This document shows, in pieces, positions 11,412-23,276 of a stretch of 64,000 nt of DNA. A program made the position numbers and the translations under genes. This DNA comes from Arachis hypogaea (lineage: Eukaryota; Streptophyta; Magnoliopsida; Fabales; Fabaceae), in the NCBI RefSeq assembly GCF_003086295.3, contig NC_092051.1, positions 11,524,810 to 11,588,809 on the forward strand, read 5' to 3'. Under the pieces are notes generated by a model. It had not been told where the DNA came from. It saw only the letters and a program-made list of their open reading frames with translations, and made no database searches. Within the stretch, counting starts at the first letter, position 1. The number at the start of each line of letters is the position of its first letter.

Positions 11412-12458
11412 TTATTTTATTTTTGTTATTTAGAAAAAGTTGGTTTACAAAAATTTTAGGAATAAATAAGTTTAAAAGTGTGAAAGAAATGTTTTTATTG
11501 AATTTTTTATATAAAAATATGATTAAAAAGAGAATGTTCAATTGCGGATATATCCTTAAGTTTTATTCTGTTTCAATTTTCTCCTAAAAATTTTCGATTT
11601 GCATCAAATATACCCCTGACAGCTAATTTTTTTAAAAATTTAAAACCAATTCAACAACAATTTCATAAGAACAACCTTTAACACAAGCAAATCAAGCATA
11701 ATTTTCATACATTATTGTTAGATTAGTCTTAAACTTTTTGAAGATTTAGCTATCGAGGGTATATATTTGATGCAAAACGAAAACTCTTGGGACAAAATTA
11801 AAATAAAATAAAATGTAGGGGTATTTTTGAAATTTTTGTCAAACTTCAGGAACAAGAAATATACTTTACCCTTAGTAAAATCATTAAATATTTGAAAACA
11901 AATAAATTTAAGTTTTATATTTTTTAATTTTAAAAGTATTAAAAAATTAAGGTTCTAGAAACATATTAAAATAAGTAATTTTAATTAATCAAGTTAAACA
12001 AACGGACTACTTTAAGAAATAAGAAGTTTAAATTTAAAAAATTGAAATATACATGGTAATATGTGTTCAACTGTGTCTTAATAAAAAATAATAATTTTTT
12101 TTCTAGACACACCTAAATATTATTATGTAACAATGTGTCTAATTTTATTTTATAACATGTATTTTTGAAATAAATTTAGAAATAGTATATATTATTATTC
12201 ACTAAAATAAAAAATACTTTAAATATTCTCTATAATTAAAATAAGACACTAAAATCAATTAAAAAATAAATTTAAGCTTTAATATCAAAATATTATTATA
12301 ATTTATTCACAAAATACTTTATCTTTTATATATATATGTGTCCCCATATTTTATAAAATTTTAAAATTTATGTATTGAAATGTTTCGTATCATGTCGTAT
12401 GAGTCCATCATAAATTCCCTTTAACATCATCGTTCATATAACGAATCGAACAAGTTTA
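11412..12458 (-). repeat. Right arm of the long inverted repeat
   Basis: Reverse complement of 1-92 plus 9226-10205, uninterrupted here. It includes its own copy of the internal palindrome (about 11545-11880). The homology may run a few bases beyond 12458, but the left partner is cut by the window edge. A shorter, diverged relative lies at 34763-35215. Confidence 0.85.
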
Positions 12459-12489
12459 CTCAGTAGTGAATCTAAACTTGAATTCTTGT

Positions 12490-12630
12490 CTACAAATGAG
12501 GCTTAATTTAACTTCTTCTTCTTCATTATTATCATTATTATCATTATTATTATTATTATTATTATTATTTAGTGAATCTATGATTTCAGACTTTACTTTT
12601 TTTTAAAAAAAAAATTATAACTATTCTTAC

Positions 12631-12724
<94 letters not shown>
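12490..12724. repeat. (ATT)n microsatellite
   Basis: Two blocks of ATT/TTA repeats. The second (about 12631-12722) has about 30 almost uninterrupted units, so its length is likely to vary between individuals. Confidence 0.95.
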
Positions 12725-13869
12725 TATTTTTTTCAGATTTTATCTTTCTTTATGTCAACACCCAACATTTGTTGGACTCCCAAAAATGTCATACCACATA
12801 TTTTTTTGGACTCCTCAAAAACGCCCAACAACAAATTAATCATCATTAATAAAACATTACTACATCTATATTATTGTCTACCTCCATCACTCACTGAACA
12901 CGCTGCAGGAGTTGTTGGAGATCATCAAAGCAACCTGCACACGCGTCAACTCCTGGAATGCGCCACCTACTTTCAGCATTTGCTAAAAAATTTCTTTTTC
13001 AGCACCATAGCATTCCCCGTGTTACTTTAGTAGAGATTTCGCACAAATTTTTTAGACAACTTTATCAGAAATTTCTAACAAAGATTTGCCACGTAGCAAC
13101 TGCATACCAACACGCAAGGTATATGATTCCTTTTGCAGAAATTCTTCGCATGTTCCCAAGGTGCATTGATCCGTGGCTCCAAACACGCCAAGGCCACGTG
13201 TCTTCGTCCAAGCAGCACGGAACACGCTTGTTGACCGGTGTCTCCATGCAAGAGACAGGCCGTGCTCCGAAAACAGGTGAGGATTGTGAGGGTTGGTGCT
13301 GTGGGTGTAAAAAAATCGAGGGGTGGGGGCTTGGGGCTTTATGTTCATTTCATCTAGTAGCCCTATAGTTGAGAGGGAAAGCTTAGATTATACATGATTA
13401 AAATGCATGGCTCATGTTCATTTGATTTCATTCATTGGGTTGAGAGTGATAAGTTAGTTTTAGGGTTGAGAGTGAGATTAGAACATCTAAAATAGTACGT
13501 GATTATACGTCTTCAAAAGATTATGTTATCAATTATTTGAGACATCCTAATTATATAAATTTATTATTTTTTATTAATTTATTAGTATTTACTTAATTAA
13601 CATTAGTTTAGTAGTTTGTTATTATTTATTTGGATAATATTAATCTAAATGTACTATTAAATGTTAATATAAATAAATAATATAATTAATAATAATTTTT
13701 TTAAATTAATCTTATGCTGATTTTTTTATTCTTGTGTTGTTAGTATGTATATATTATTCTTTTTATCATTTATTAGAATATAATATTTTATATTTTTAAT
13801 AATTATTATAATTAATGAATAATATACATATTATATTTTTGTTAATTTTAAATTAATAAATAAGACACA
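12725..13869. other. Region 3' of the transposase gene, no recognised gene
   Basis: Short open frames exist on both strands (for example 12958-13368 plus) but resemble nothing I know, overlap each other and lack coding character. The stretch 12900-13330 is richer in GC, with CACGTG-type words. It may be the 3' part of the Mutator-like element, but no terminal repeat could be matched. Confidence 0.4.
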
Positions 13870-14535
13870 TATTTTTTTGTATAGGTGGGTCCCATTAATT
13901 TGAACTAACGGCTTGCAATATTTGAAAGCTCTTATACATGGACTAAAACTCCAAAATATTCGATGAAGTATTCTAACATCGTCCACCTCTTGACTTCCGA
14001 TATACAGGGGTCGTATTTCTCTTTGGACTTGTGAACCAGGCATCTTTTGAACCATTGCCAAGAACCACAATGGCAAAACTTGGTAAGATCCTTCCCATCC
14101 ACCGAAAACCTTGGCTATCGACTTTTACTTTGCCAACCAAGCCTTTTGGTAACTAATGGTGTAGTTGAATCTTGTCTGAACTACTACAATTATAGATTTG
14201 ACCTTTATGGATGGGTCGAATTCAACCAATGGCTTAATAGCCTCAGCAATCGTGTCTGAGTCTAACTTGGAGTGATCCTGTAAGATTGTTTCCATGGAAC
14301 ACATGTGCCTCCCGTTGTATCTCCGAATCTTCCAACAAGCTTTCTTTTGTATCAAGCCAGTCGCACCCACGTCCATAAGTCTTGCACTTTGTATAGAACG
14401 TCTGTGGCTCAAATTCATAAACAATGTAATCGACTCCTCTGGAGATAGCGTAACTCTGAATTGCCGCAATGACTGATTTTCTTGAATTGTATTCCATTTC
14501 GATTCTAAACTCCCCATCCTTAGGATTATCAATAC
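13870..14535 (-). pseudogene. Mutator-like (MULE) transposase, exon 2, truncated
   Basis: After the acceptor TTATAG the frame opens IDNPKDGEFRIEMEYNSRKS, the MuDR-type zinc-binding N-terminal domain (PF03108), with CKTYGRGCDW and later CWKIRRYNGRH providing Cys and His ligands. A linker rich in KLDSDTIAEAIKPLVE follows. Then comes the start of the MULE transposase domain (PF10551): MVQKMPGS and HCKPLVQ-like text. The sequence LVQINGTHLY has Asn where the family has its first catalytic Asp (codon 13894-13896). There is a frameshift near 14350 and an in-frame TAA at 14125-14127. Homology stops near 13870, so the rest of the catalytic core and the SWIM zinc finger are missing. It is the 3' part of the gene begun at 26599. 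Confidence 0.88.
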
Positions 14536-16056
14536 CTATAAGAAAACAAATTTGTCACTCATCGATCCGTTAAAACAAAATCAAGTAAACATACTGACGA
14601 ACCGAATTTCTGCTAGTAAAGAATTTCACAAATAAATCCACACGTTGCAAGTATAGTTTCTAAACTAACAGAAAATTCTTTCGTACAAACGTTTTGGTTG
14701 TCACAAGTAACAAAACCCAATAAAATTTATAACCGAAGTATTTAAACCTCGTGTCGTCTCTCAAGGAATTGCAGGGAAGTATGATTTATTATTGGTTATG
14801 GAAAAATGTATATTTTTTGGTTTTTGAAATAGGGAACAAGAAAATAAATTAATACTAAATTAAATTAATCATCATAAAAACCATTGCAAAGTATAAGAAC
14901 TGGAAATTCCATCCTAGTTATCCTTATCAGGTGTGATGAGAGTTGTTTATTGCTCCCACTTAGTTAACCCTTACTAAATAAAGGAAAGGCAAGTGGACTA
15001 ATCAATTTGATTCCTCAAGTCTTAATCAACTCCTATGGAAAGACTAGCTTTAGAGGGATCCAAATCAATCAGCAAATTCCAATTTTCAATCAACAGCTGA
15101 GTTTGATAACTCAAGTGTCACCAATTACTCAACCAAAGCAAAGAGAGAGAAATCTAAATTAAATTAAAGGCATCAATAACATGACTTTGAAGAAAGCAAT
15201 CTTAAATCTGAAATACCTCAATTTATATTAATTGGAAAATCAAATTAAACATAGGAATTTATAAACCAATTTGGGAAAATAAACAAACCAAAGTAATAGA
15301 ATAAATAAAAGTAGAAGAGAACATAAATTAAAGGAATATTGAACCTGGAATTGAAGAGAAACAATCCTAAAACTAAGAGAAATTCTAAATCCTAAAACCT
15401 AGAGAGAGGAGAGAGCCTCCCTCTCTAAAAACTACATCTCAAACCTAAAATTGTCTGTATTGAATGAATGATTGATGGATGAATTGATTCCCTCATTCTC
15501 CAGCCTCTATTATGTGTTTCTGGGCTTGGATTTGGGCCGAAAAAGGGTCCAGAAATCGCTGGGGGCAAATTCTGCAACTTTCTGCACATGGCGTCTGTCA
15601 CGTATACGCGTAGGTCACGCGTGCGCGTCAATTGGAAGTTTTACTTGTCACGCGTACGCGTCAGTCACGCATACGCATCGTTCGTGCTCTGCGCTAGGCA
15701 CGCGTCCGCATCGTCCATGCGCGCGCGTCGCTGCCATTTCCTTCAAAACTTCATTTTGCGCGTTCCTTCCACTTTTGCATGTTTCCTTTCTGTCCTCTAA
15801 GTCATTCTTGCCCTATAAAGCCTGAAAATACTTAACACACAGATTACAGCGTCAAATGGTAGTAAAGGATAATTAAAATTAACATTTTTAAGGCCTAGGA
15901 AACATGTTTTTACATATATCACAGAATAAGGAAGGAATTGTAAAACCATGCAACTTATATGAATAAGTGGGTGAAGAGTTGATAAAAACCACTCAATTGA
16001 GCACAAGATAAATCATAAAATAGTAGTTTATCACATACTATCCACTGCTCACGTAC
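14536..16056 (-). other. Intron of the MULE transposase gene, enlarged by a solo LTR
   Basis: Donor GTACGT at 16051-16056 and acceptor TATAG at 14536-14540 (minus strand) join a Gly codon split across the exons. The resulting protein continues from the proline- and methionine-rich tail of exon 1 into the MuDR domain of exon 2. Without the LTR and its TSD copy the intron would be only about 77 bp, a normal small plant intron. Confidence 0.75.
14595..16033 (-). mobile_element. Solo LTR of a Ty3/gypsy-type element
   Basis: 1439 bp, beginning TGATAAACTACTAT and ending GGTTCGTCA on the minus strand, with a perfect TSD CATAC at 14590-14594 and 16034-16038. It is a relative of the LTRs at 16461 and 24922: the order of landmarks is the same (TGATAAAC start, CTTATTCATATAAGTTGCATGG, a CpG-rich palindrome array at 15594-15740, GCTGGGGGC, a CTCTCTC-AGGATTTAG stretch, then CGACACGAGGTTTAAATAC). 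No internal sequence flanks it, so it is the product of LTR-LTR recombination. Confidence 0.92.
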
Positions 16057-16460
16057 CTATGTTTGCAATTTTGCATATTCGAGAAACTCCGGTGCATGCA
16101 TGGTGTCAAGATCCAAGCTATGCATAAAAGGTGGAACGTCTATCGGTTGACTAACTGCGGCTGGAACCACTAAAGTTTTTGCCACTGCCTCACCTCCCTA
16201 TCGTCGTCCTCGTCCTCATCATCAGCTTCGTACGTAGCTTCGAACTCCCCATCGCTATCATTATTCATTCTCAAGTACGCTTCAACTGTATCATCTTGCA
16301 CATCTGTGTCATGTTGAACCTCATCCGCAACTATATGCTCAAACTCAACATATAACTCAATCCTCGGGTGTTGCACCTGGGTTTGCTGGTGAATATGAAA
16401 TATCCGCTGAATACTTGTTTCATCGACGATTGGCGTAACCTCAAATTGTATCAGGCCGCC
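16057..16460 (-). pseudogene. MULE transposase, exon 1, second half
   Basis: The frame begins GGLIQFEVTPIVDETSIQRI and continues the segment that ends VVVFGG at 26384; the two were separated by the 9.9 kb LTR element. It then runs through a highly acidic stretch (EADDEDEDDD) at about 16200-16235. A frameshift near 16195-16205 follows, then text containing SLDLDTMHAPEF before the donor at 16056. Acidic linkers of this type are usual between the N-terminal part and the MuDR domain in this legume MULE family. Confidence 0.82.
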
Positions 16461-17970
16461 TGATAAACCCATATTTCATGAGTTCTTTTGTGCTTAATTA
16501 GAATGATTTATTCAACTCTTCACCTACTTATTCACATTAATTGCATGGTTTTACCTTCCCTTCCTTATTATGTCATATTGTGAAAAACATGTTTCCTAAG
16601 CTTTAAAATTAACTAATTTAATTACATTTATTTCCATTCGATGCCGTGATTAGTGTGTTGAGTAGTTTCAGATTTTCTAAGGCAGAATGACTTAAAAGAT
16701 GAAAAAGGAAACATACTAAAATGGAAGGAGGAAGCAAAATGGAGCTTTAAGGAAATTGGTATCCACGCGATCGTATGGATGACGCGATCGCGTGCCAAGC
16801 ACGAATCAGCAGCGACGCGGCCGCATGACTGACGCGACCGCGCGCCTTAAAACAGAACGCACATGACGCGGTCGCATAACTGACGCGACCGCGTGGAGAG
16901 GAAAAGCTCCAGATGACGCGATCGCGTGACCCACGCAGACGCGTGACAGGGGCCATGTATCAGAATTTACAGAATGCACCCCCAGCGAATTCTGAAGCCC
17001 TTTTTGGCCCAAATCCAAGTACAGACAGCATAGACCAGAGGTTATAAAGTGTGGGAATGCATCCATTCAAAGGAGAGCTCGCATATTTTACTTTTCAATG
17101 ATTTAGATTTAGTTGAGAGGGAGATCTTCTCTCTCTCTCTTTTAGGATTTAGGATTTCTTCTTATTTTTAAGAGTAACTCTGGATCCAGGTTTTAATGTT
17201 CTTTTATTTTAGTTTTACTTCTATTTATTTATTCCAACATTTGAATTGATTATTATAATTTGATTTATGAATTATTCCATGTCACAGGCAGTTATTTGAA
17301 TTAATGATATTTGAAGTATTTTCAGTTTATGATTATTCTCTTTGATTTAAGTTACCATTGCTTCCCATCTAAGGATATTCTTATTATTTTAGCAATTTTA
17401 CTTTTTCTCCTTTTGGTTCTGGTTAAGGATTCAGTAACTCAACAGTTATTAAACTCAACATAATTGATAATCGTTATCTTGCTAATTGAGTTGAACTTAA
17501 ATAATCCCAACCTTTTCTTAGGAAATAATTAGGATTCAAAGGTCAATTTAATTAGTCCCTTGACTTTCCTTTGCCCTGGTAAAGGATAACTAAGTGGAAT
17601 TAAGATACAACTTTCATTGTTGTTGAGAGGGATAACCAAGTTGGACTTCTAATTTCCCTTATCTTGCCAAAAGTTGTTTTACAGCTATTATTTATTTTTA
17701 ATTGCCATTTAATTCACTCTTCATTTAAATTACTTGCTTCTCACCTTCTAAACCCCGGTTACAACCTTTATAACCAATAATAAGAACATACTTCCTCGCA
17801 GTTCCTTGAGAAGACGACCCGAGGTTTGAATACTCGGTTAACAATTTTTAAGGGGTTTGTTACGTGTGACACCCAAAACATTTGTAAGAAAGGTTGATTG
17901 TTTGGTTTAGTAACTATACTTACAATGAGAGTTTGCTATAACCTCTAAACCATCAATCTTCGGTTCTTCA
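16461..17970 (+). repeat. 5' LTR of the pol-less element
   Basis: Begins TGATAAACCCATATTTCATG and ends CGGTTCTTCA. A CpG-rich palindrome array lies at 16762-16950. A segment resembling the leader of the transcript (CTCTCTCTC, TTAGGATTTAGG) follows at about 17110-17160. Confidence 0.95.
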
Positions 17971-17973
17971 AAA

Positions 17974-17991
17974 TGGCGCCGTTGCCGGGGA
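17974..17991 (+). other. Primer-binding site, tRNA-Asp type
   Basis: TGGCGCCGTTGCCGGGGA begins three bases after the 5' LTR. It is an 18-base perfect complement to the usual 3' end of plant tRNA-Asp(GTC). Confidence 0.9.
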
Positions 17992-18086
17992 ACTGCTAAC
18001 GTGTGCCTTATTATTGGTTATTGTAAATATTTTTCTTTTGCTTGTTTATTTATTTTTGTTTTTCCTTTTTATCTTTATTTGCTACT

Positions 18087-19679
18087 ATGAACTCTCACCC
18101 CTCTCACTTTGAGTTTGGTTCTAATATTGTTAAAGGAAATAGAAGTTACAGCAGGAATGTGTATCAAGGTCAGACCAATCAAGGATGGATGGAACCAAGA
18201 GGATCTAATCAACCCTTTTGGCAGCAACACCCTCCGAGATATCCTGGACAAAGACCATTCTACCGTGCATACCCAGCTGAAAGACATGGTGGACAACCTT
18301 GTAACTACCAACAAGCCCCACCCCGTGCATATGAACCATCCTTTCAACATAACCTCGAACCACCACACTCACAAGCTTCTCTTCACCATTCGCCATCATA
18401 TGATCCTTCCTTACCCCAATACTAATCCAATTATTCCCAATCATCACCACTTTCCTTTGTATCATGTCCAAGTCTGGCAAACCGCGAAGCAGAGGATCGC
18501 CTAAAAGAAACAGTAATTAAATTTCAAACAACCATTCAACAACTGAAGCAAGCACTAATTCAATGGGCCACTAGGTGCTCAAATATACAAGGATCAACCA
18601 CAGCCCCATGTGGACAGCCCGATGAAGAGCGTAGCATGAAAGAAATACTAGAGACTCCAGTGGACAAGACAGAGAATGAATTCATACTAGAACAAGTGGA
18701 AGAAGCTGTCATTGTTCAAGAAGAAGAATTGGTTGAAGATCTAGGAGATGCTGAACTTCCTTGGGAATCCAGAATTGAGGAAAGCTCCGTCCAAGATGCT
18801 ACAGTTGATGTTAAGGAAGATACCATACAATCTCCAAGGCAAGTTGTTTACGAAGAATCAGACGGAATAATCCAAGAAGCAAATTTCCTTGATGATGATA
18901 GTCACAAGTCTAGTTCTCCTAGTGATGAACTTGCGTCCGCAAGTGAATTCTCTGAGATCGAAGAATTTTCCCCAAGTGAATATGAAGATGATGCGGAGGT
19001 AGATTTCTCTCAACCTCCAATCTACGACTCAAGTGATGAAGAAGACACCGAAGACTTTGACCAGGACACAGATACAATTGAAGATCTTTGCAAAGAAGTG
19101 GAAGAATTCACAGAAGAGCACAAGGAAACAGAACTTGCAAAACCACCAAAAACACCTATCCCAAGGCCATTACCACCTAATACAAGCTTCAAGTGGGTAC
19201 AATCCTTAACTTATAATTTTACTTATTCACTTGAATATGGTTTGCTCGAAACAGATGGCCAACTTAGAGCTCTCTGCGGCTTTAAGAGTAAGAGGGAATT
19301 GGCTCGTACTCAGAGCTGGTGCACCAGGTTCAATAAGGTTCCACGCTTCACCTCGAAGTACACGGATTGGTATCATGCTCAATTGCATGGATCACGGAAT
19401 ACGTTTGGTCACCACGGTGAGATTCTACTTTTTAACCCGCCCGAATGGAAAGTTACAAATCAAAACGGAGGCGGATCTAAAAACACAGCTTGGGATCATG
19501 GATTATATCCTGACATTCGTCATCCAGGGAGGCTGAATATCTGTTTGAAGCTGCTCAGAAGCTTTACATGCCTAGTTTGGGACCCCGGAGGCTATTGGCA
19601 TTCCAAGCACTGGTGGAAATTTTGGACGAATTTAAACATAAGCCACCATAACAGGATACTCTTCCAATGTCCAACTTAA
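18087..19679 (+). pseudogene. Acidic protein of the pol-less element, one premature stop
   Basis: ATG at 18087, shortly after the primer-binding site. The frame runs to an in-frame TAA at 18423-18425 and continues in the same frame to 19679, so this was one gene of about 530 residues. The first 110 residues are rich in Pro, His, Gln and Tyr (QQHPPRYPGQRPFY). A short coiled coil around LKETVIKFQTTIQQLKQAL follows, then about 180 strongly acidic residues, then a C-terminal part with many Trp and aromatic residues. It occupies the place of gag, but I see no gag domain, zinc knuckle or protease. It may be a degenerate gag C-terminus or an element-specific protein. Function is unknown. Confidence 0.65.
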
Positions 19680-19865
19680 GGACTTTAACTAAAAGTGCTA
19701 GGTGGGAGACAACCCACCATGGTATGGTCGCTTCTTTCTCAATCTATTTCTTGTTTATTGTTTTCAATTTACTTTTTTTTTTTATTTTAACATTAACCTA
19801 GAATCATGCATAGCATTCATGTTAATCACTGCATCCTGCATTTTTCAGTTAAAAAAAAAAGGGGG

Positions 19866-20335
19866 CACGACGCGACCGCATGCCCCATGCGATCGCATCA
19901 TATCGCGGAAAACACCACCCGCGCGACCGCGTGACCCACGCGGCCGCGTGATATATATATCGGCGTAAGGATCCAACGAACAGAAAGTTAGGCTGGAATC
20001 GTGCGGCCCCTGTGCGTTTCGCACAAATTGGCCCACGCGATCGCATGCCCCATGCGACCGCGTCACTTGCACAATACCAATCCCACGCGACCGCGTGAGC
20101 AACGCGATCGCGTCGCATGGATTGCACATCACCCCAAAAGGAGACAGAGAGTTGAGCTAAAACGGCGCTGGAGTCGTGCGTTTAGCACAAATTCCAGTGA
20201 TGCGATCGCGCGACTCACGTGATCGCGTCACCCTTCTTCCCCCCTCTCATGCGATCACGCACCCCACGCGATCGCTTCACTCCCATTTTCGTCCCAACCA
20301 CGCGACCGCGTGCCCCACGCGGCCGCGTGGATTCG
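19866..20335. repeat. Array of CpG-rich short palindromes
   Basis: At least a dozen imperfect copies of a 14-base word of the form CACGCGACCGCGTG or ATGCGATCGCATG, spaced about 12-20 bases apart and separated by CCC or ACTC. Each is nearly self-complementary. The surrounding DNA is AT-rich, so this is a sharp CpG peak. Related arrays occur inside the LTRs. Confidence 0.9.
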
Positions 20336-21698
20336 AAAATATAACCCCCCAGCCCGCGAACCCTATCAGTCGCGAGCCCCCCAACCCTCTTCTCCCTCTC
20401 TGCTCCCTCTCCCTCTAACCACCACCCAGCACCACCCAGCCGCCACCGCCGCCACCCCGTACGCCGCCGCCCCAACCCCCTCCCCTTCTCTCTTCTTTCT
20501 TCTTCCTCTCTCCTCCCCTCTCCACCACAACCACCTCCGCGAGCGCCACCCAGCCACCGCCGGTCATCCAGCCGCACCCCCCTCTCCGCCACCCACCCCC
20601 TTCAGCCAGCAACAACCACCCCCTTCCCTTCCCCTATCCTCTTCCTCTCTCACTAACCCTAACACCTCCCTCCGCCACTACCCCCTCAGCCGCCACCGCG
20701 ACGCCGTGCAGCACCACCGCGCCGGACGCCGCCGCAGCCACCTTCTTCCCTGTTCCACCCCTTCCGCTTACCAGGTTCCGCAACACGCAACCCTTTTTAT
20801 CCGTTCGTCACTTTTCTGTATTTTTTATTCCGTTTATGTTCTTGATTAGGATAGCTAGACTTGCATGTTGTAGTGGATTTTTAGGTTGTTAGGTAGCTTA
20901 GGCTGTGGTTAGTGGATCTAGGTCTGTTTACTTGTACTGTTCTTACTTATGTTTTATCCTATGTGCAAATATGTTGCTACTATAATCATGTTTCATATGC
21001 TGCTTTCTTGTATGTTGCTGCTGTTTACATTGAGTTTTTATGTTTATTTTATATCTATGTACATGCAGCTTGATTTTTTAATTCATATGAACTAATATGA
21101 TTGCTGTTTATTTTCCGGGACAATCCAATTTTAGCCGGAATGCTGCCCAAATTTTTTTTTTAAAATTGTTTTCATTCATGTTTTGGTTTGGCATTTCTGA
21201 AATCTGTTTTACTCTGCTTTACCCAAACCATTACATGAATGCTATGGCAGACTTTCTTATCCTCTTTGATTTCCTGGTTCATAACCTGCATTTATGATTC
21301 ACTGATTCCAATCTCTGATTTCTTTATTTCTTTTCGAATCAGCATCACCTTGTTTTCTTTATTCGATTATGAGTACTTCTATTCTTACCTGTGAATCCTT
21401 GTTATATGGAATTTTTTTTCTATGCCACTTACTTTCCTAACTCACTAATTTTAATTTACTAATTTCTTTTTAACCATACTAACTCTTTTGATCTCTTTTC
21501 TAATTATTTTCACTTTCCTCTAACTTTCTAACCATGGCATATTGCTTATTTTCTTTCCATTTAACATTAATTCAATCACATTTCAATTACTCATTTTCCT
21601 TATTCTATTTCTCCCTTACCGCTTTGAGTTTCCTTTGTTTAATTGCCTATTTGCTTTCCTATTTTTTTTATCCATTTTCTGGTTTTCTGTTTTTCAGG
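20336..21698 (+). promoter_or_regulatory. Leader and intron before the second gene
   Basis: 20345-20775 is C- and CT-rich like an untranslated leader. A donor-like CCAG/GTTCCG lies near 20774. From there to 21697 the sequence turns T-rich and ends with TTCTGTTTTTCAG just two bases before the ATG at 21699. I infer an intron of about 920 bp that lets a downstream gene be expressed from a spliced RNA, as env-like genes of Athila elements are thought to be. Base composition and splice motifs are the only support. Confidence 0.5.
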
Positions 21699-23276
21699 AT
21701 GTCTGCCTCACAAAGGAAAGGCAAAGGCAAGGCTACTGGCAAGTGCAAGAGAGGAGATTCCTCCCAGTCCATCATTGCTCTAATGCACGATTCCTCATGG
21801 CGGGAGAAGAACTTCACACAGCAGGAAAAAGCTGACCAGCTGCTCCCTTCGACTGATCCTATAAAATTTGCAAACCGGTACTGTGAGCTGATGTACCCGA
21901 CTTTTGCAAACTCCAGAAATCTATACCTGGAACGTACCTTGAAGATTCCAGAAGCCCTCCAGCAATACACTACTGAGCAAATCAAGCAACGAGGCTGGTT
22001 CTTTCTGGAGAGACCACTGACAGAGGTCAATGCATCTTGGGTCCGGGAATTCTATTGCAATTACTACCTTACTACCCTAGATGCAGTGAACCTGGGGGGA
22101 AAGCAAATTCTGGTCACTGAGGAGGCCATAGAGACCATTCTCCAGCTCCCAGCCAAGTCCGATCAGCCAGATGGTTTTGCACAGGCTGAGGAGGACATGG
22201 GCCAGATGCAGTTTGACTGGGACGCCGTGAAGGCACGGAGAGCTCTCGACCCTGCTGTTCCTTGGGAGATGGGTCAGAACACCACTATGCCTAGAGGGAT
22301 CAAGAGAGTGTACTTAAATGATAAGGCTCGACTATGGCATCAGATCTTGAGTAATTTTGTGATGCCGAGTACTCACGAGACGGAGATCCCGGCTACCATG
22401 ATCACCCTCCTTTGGTGTGTGCTGGAGGGTAAGGACCTTTATCTGCCACGTTTCATTCGGCACTATATGGCCAGGGTCCATGTCCGAGGCACCCTCCCCT
22501 TTCCTTATCTGGTTACACGGCTAGGCCGTTAGGCTGATGTACCTTGGGAGGATGCCGATGAGCGACCACCAGCAGCGGACTGCAGGAAGCTCATCCCTCA
22601 CAGCAGGAACTTCCTTGCTTTGGGCTACAGACCACCATCTGTCACTGCTACTGATGAGATAGCCCCTCCATCTGCTGGACCCTCTTCATCCACAGCTGCC
22701 CCAGCTGCCCCTGCTGCCACCACTGCACCTCCACCCGCCTCTGAGCCGATTTATCGCCTCGTGCACCGTCTATTCCGCCAGCTCGATCAGATGGAGCACC
22801 GTAACAGGCGCCGGTATGAGAGATTGGAGCACCGCAGCAGGAGACGCTATTCCCATCTGAAGCTGATGATCATACAGGGCGCCGACATCCCCTCCGAGCC
22901 CGACACACCATCTGAGCCATCAGAGGAGGAGGAGGATGAGCACGAGGAGGAGCCTCATTCCCATGCGGAGACTCATCAGCAGGCAGGCACAGAGCACGCT
23001 ACACCACAGCAGGAGGCCCCACATCAACTTGAGGCTGCAGATCTGGAGATCCCGATCCAGTCAGTCCCCCCTCTACAGCAGCCAGACTCTCCGCCCACCA
23101 CCGCCACAGAGACCCCAGCTACCATCCCTACCAGTGATGACACTCCAATGCTTTATTTTAAGTGTGGGGAGGTCGCCATCTCTGGCGTTTATTTTGGTGA
23201 ACTACTACATACTTTTTCTTTTATTTTGGATATTTTTTCTGTATTTTTATCTTTTTCTTTTATTGTTATTTTCTGA
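21699..23276 (+). pseudogene. Plant transposon domain protein of the pol-less element, one premature stop
   Basis: ATG at 21699 right after a 3' splice site. Residues 1-25 are a basic lysine-rich start (RKGKGKATGKCKR). Residues 50-270 resemble the Pfam family called putative plant transposon protein (PF20167): RGWFFLERPL, VNASWVREFYCNYY, a GGKQILVTEEAIETIL segment and a conserved YLPRFIRHYM near the end. A TAG at 22530-22532 interrupts the frame, which then continues to 23276 with a Pro/Ala-rich linker, an Arg-rich helix (MEHRNRRRYERLEHRSRRRY) and an acidic tail. The terminal hydrophobic residues after about 23200 are probably non-coding read-through. Such proteins are widespread in legume LTR elements; their role is not established. 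Confidence 0.7.

Noticed and set aside
12958..13368. 136-codon plus-strand open frame with a Cys-rich end
   Set aside because: Unrecognised, overlapped on the other strand by frames of similar length, and inside the likely 3' flank of a MULE.
15594..15740. Palindrome array considered as a CRISPR-like or satellite array
   Set aside because: Units are short, irregularly spaced and lie within a plant LTR. There are no spacers of constant length.
20215..20849. Overlapping Pro/Ala-rich and Gly/Arg-rich frames on both strands
   Set aside because: They are caused by the CpG array and the C-rich leader of the LTR element. No frame has a supporting domain.
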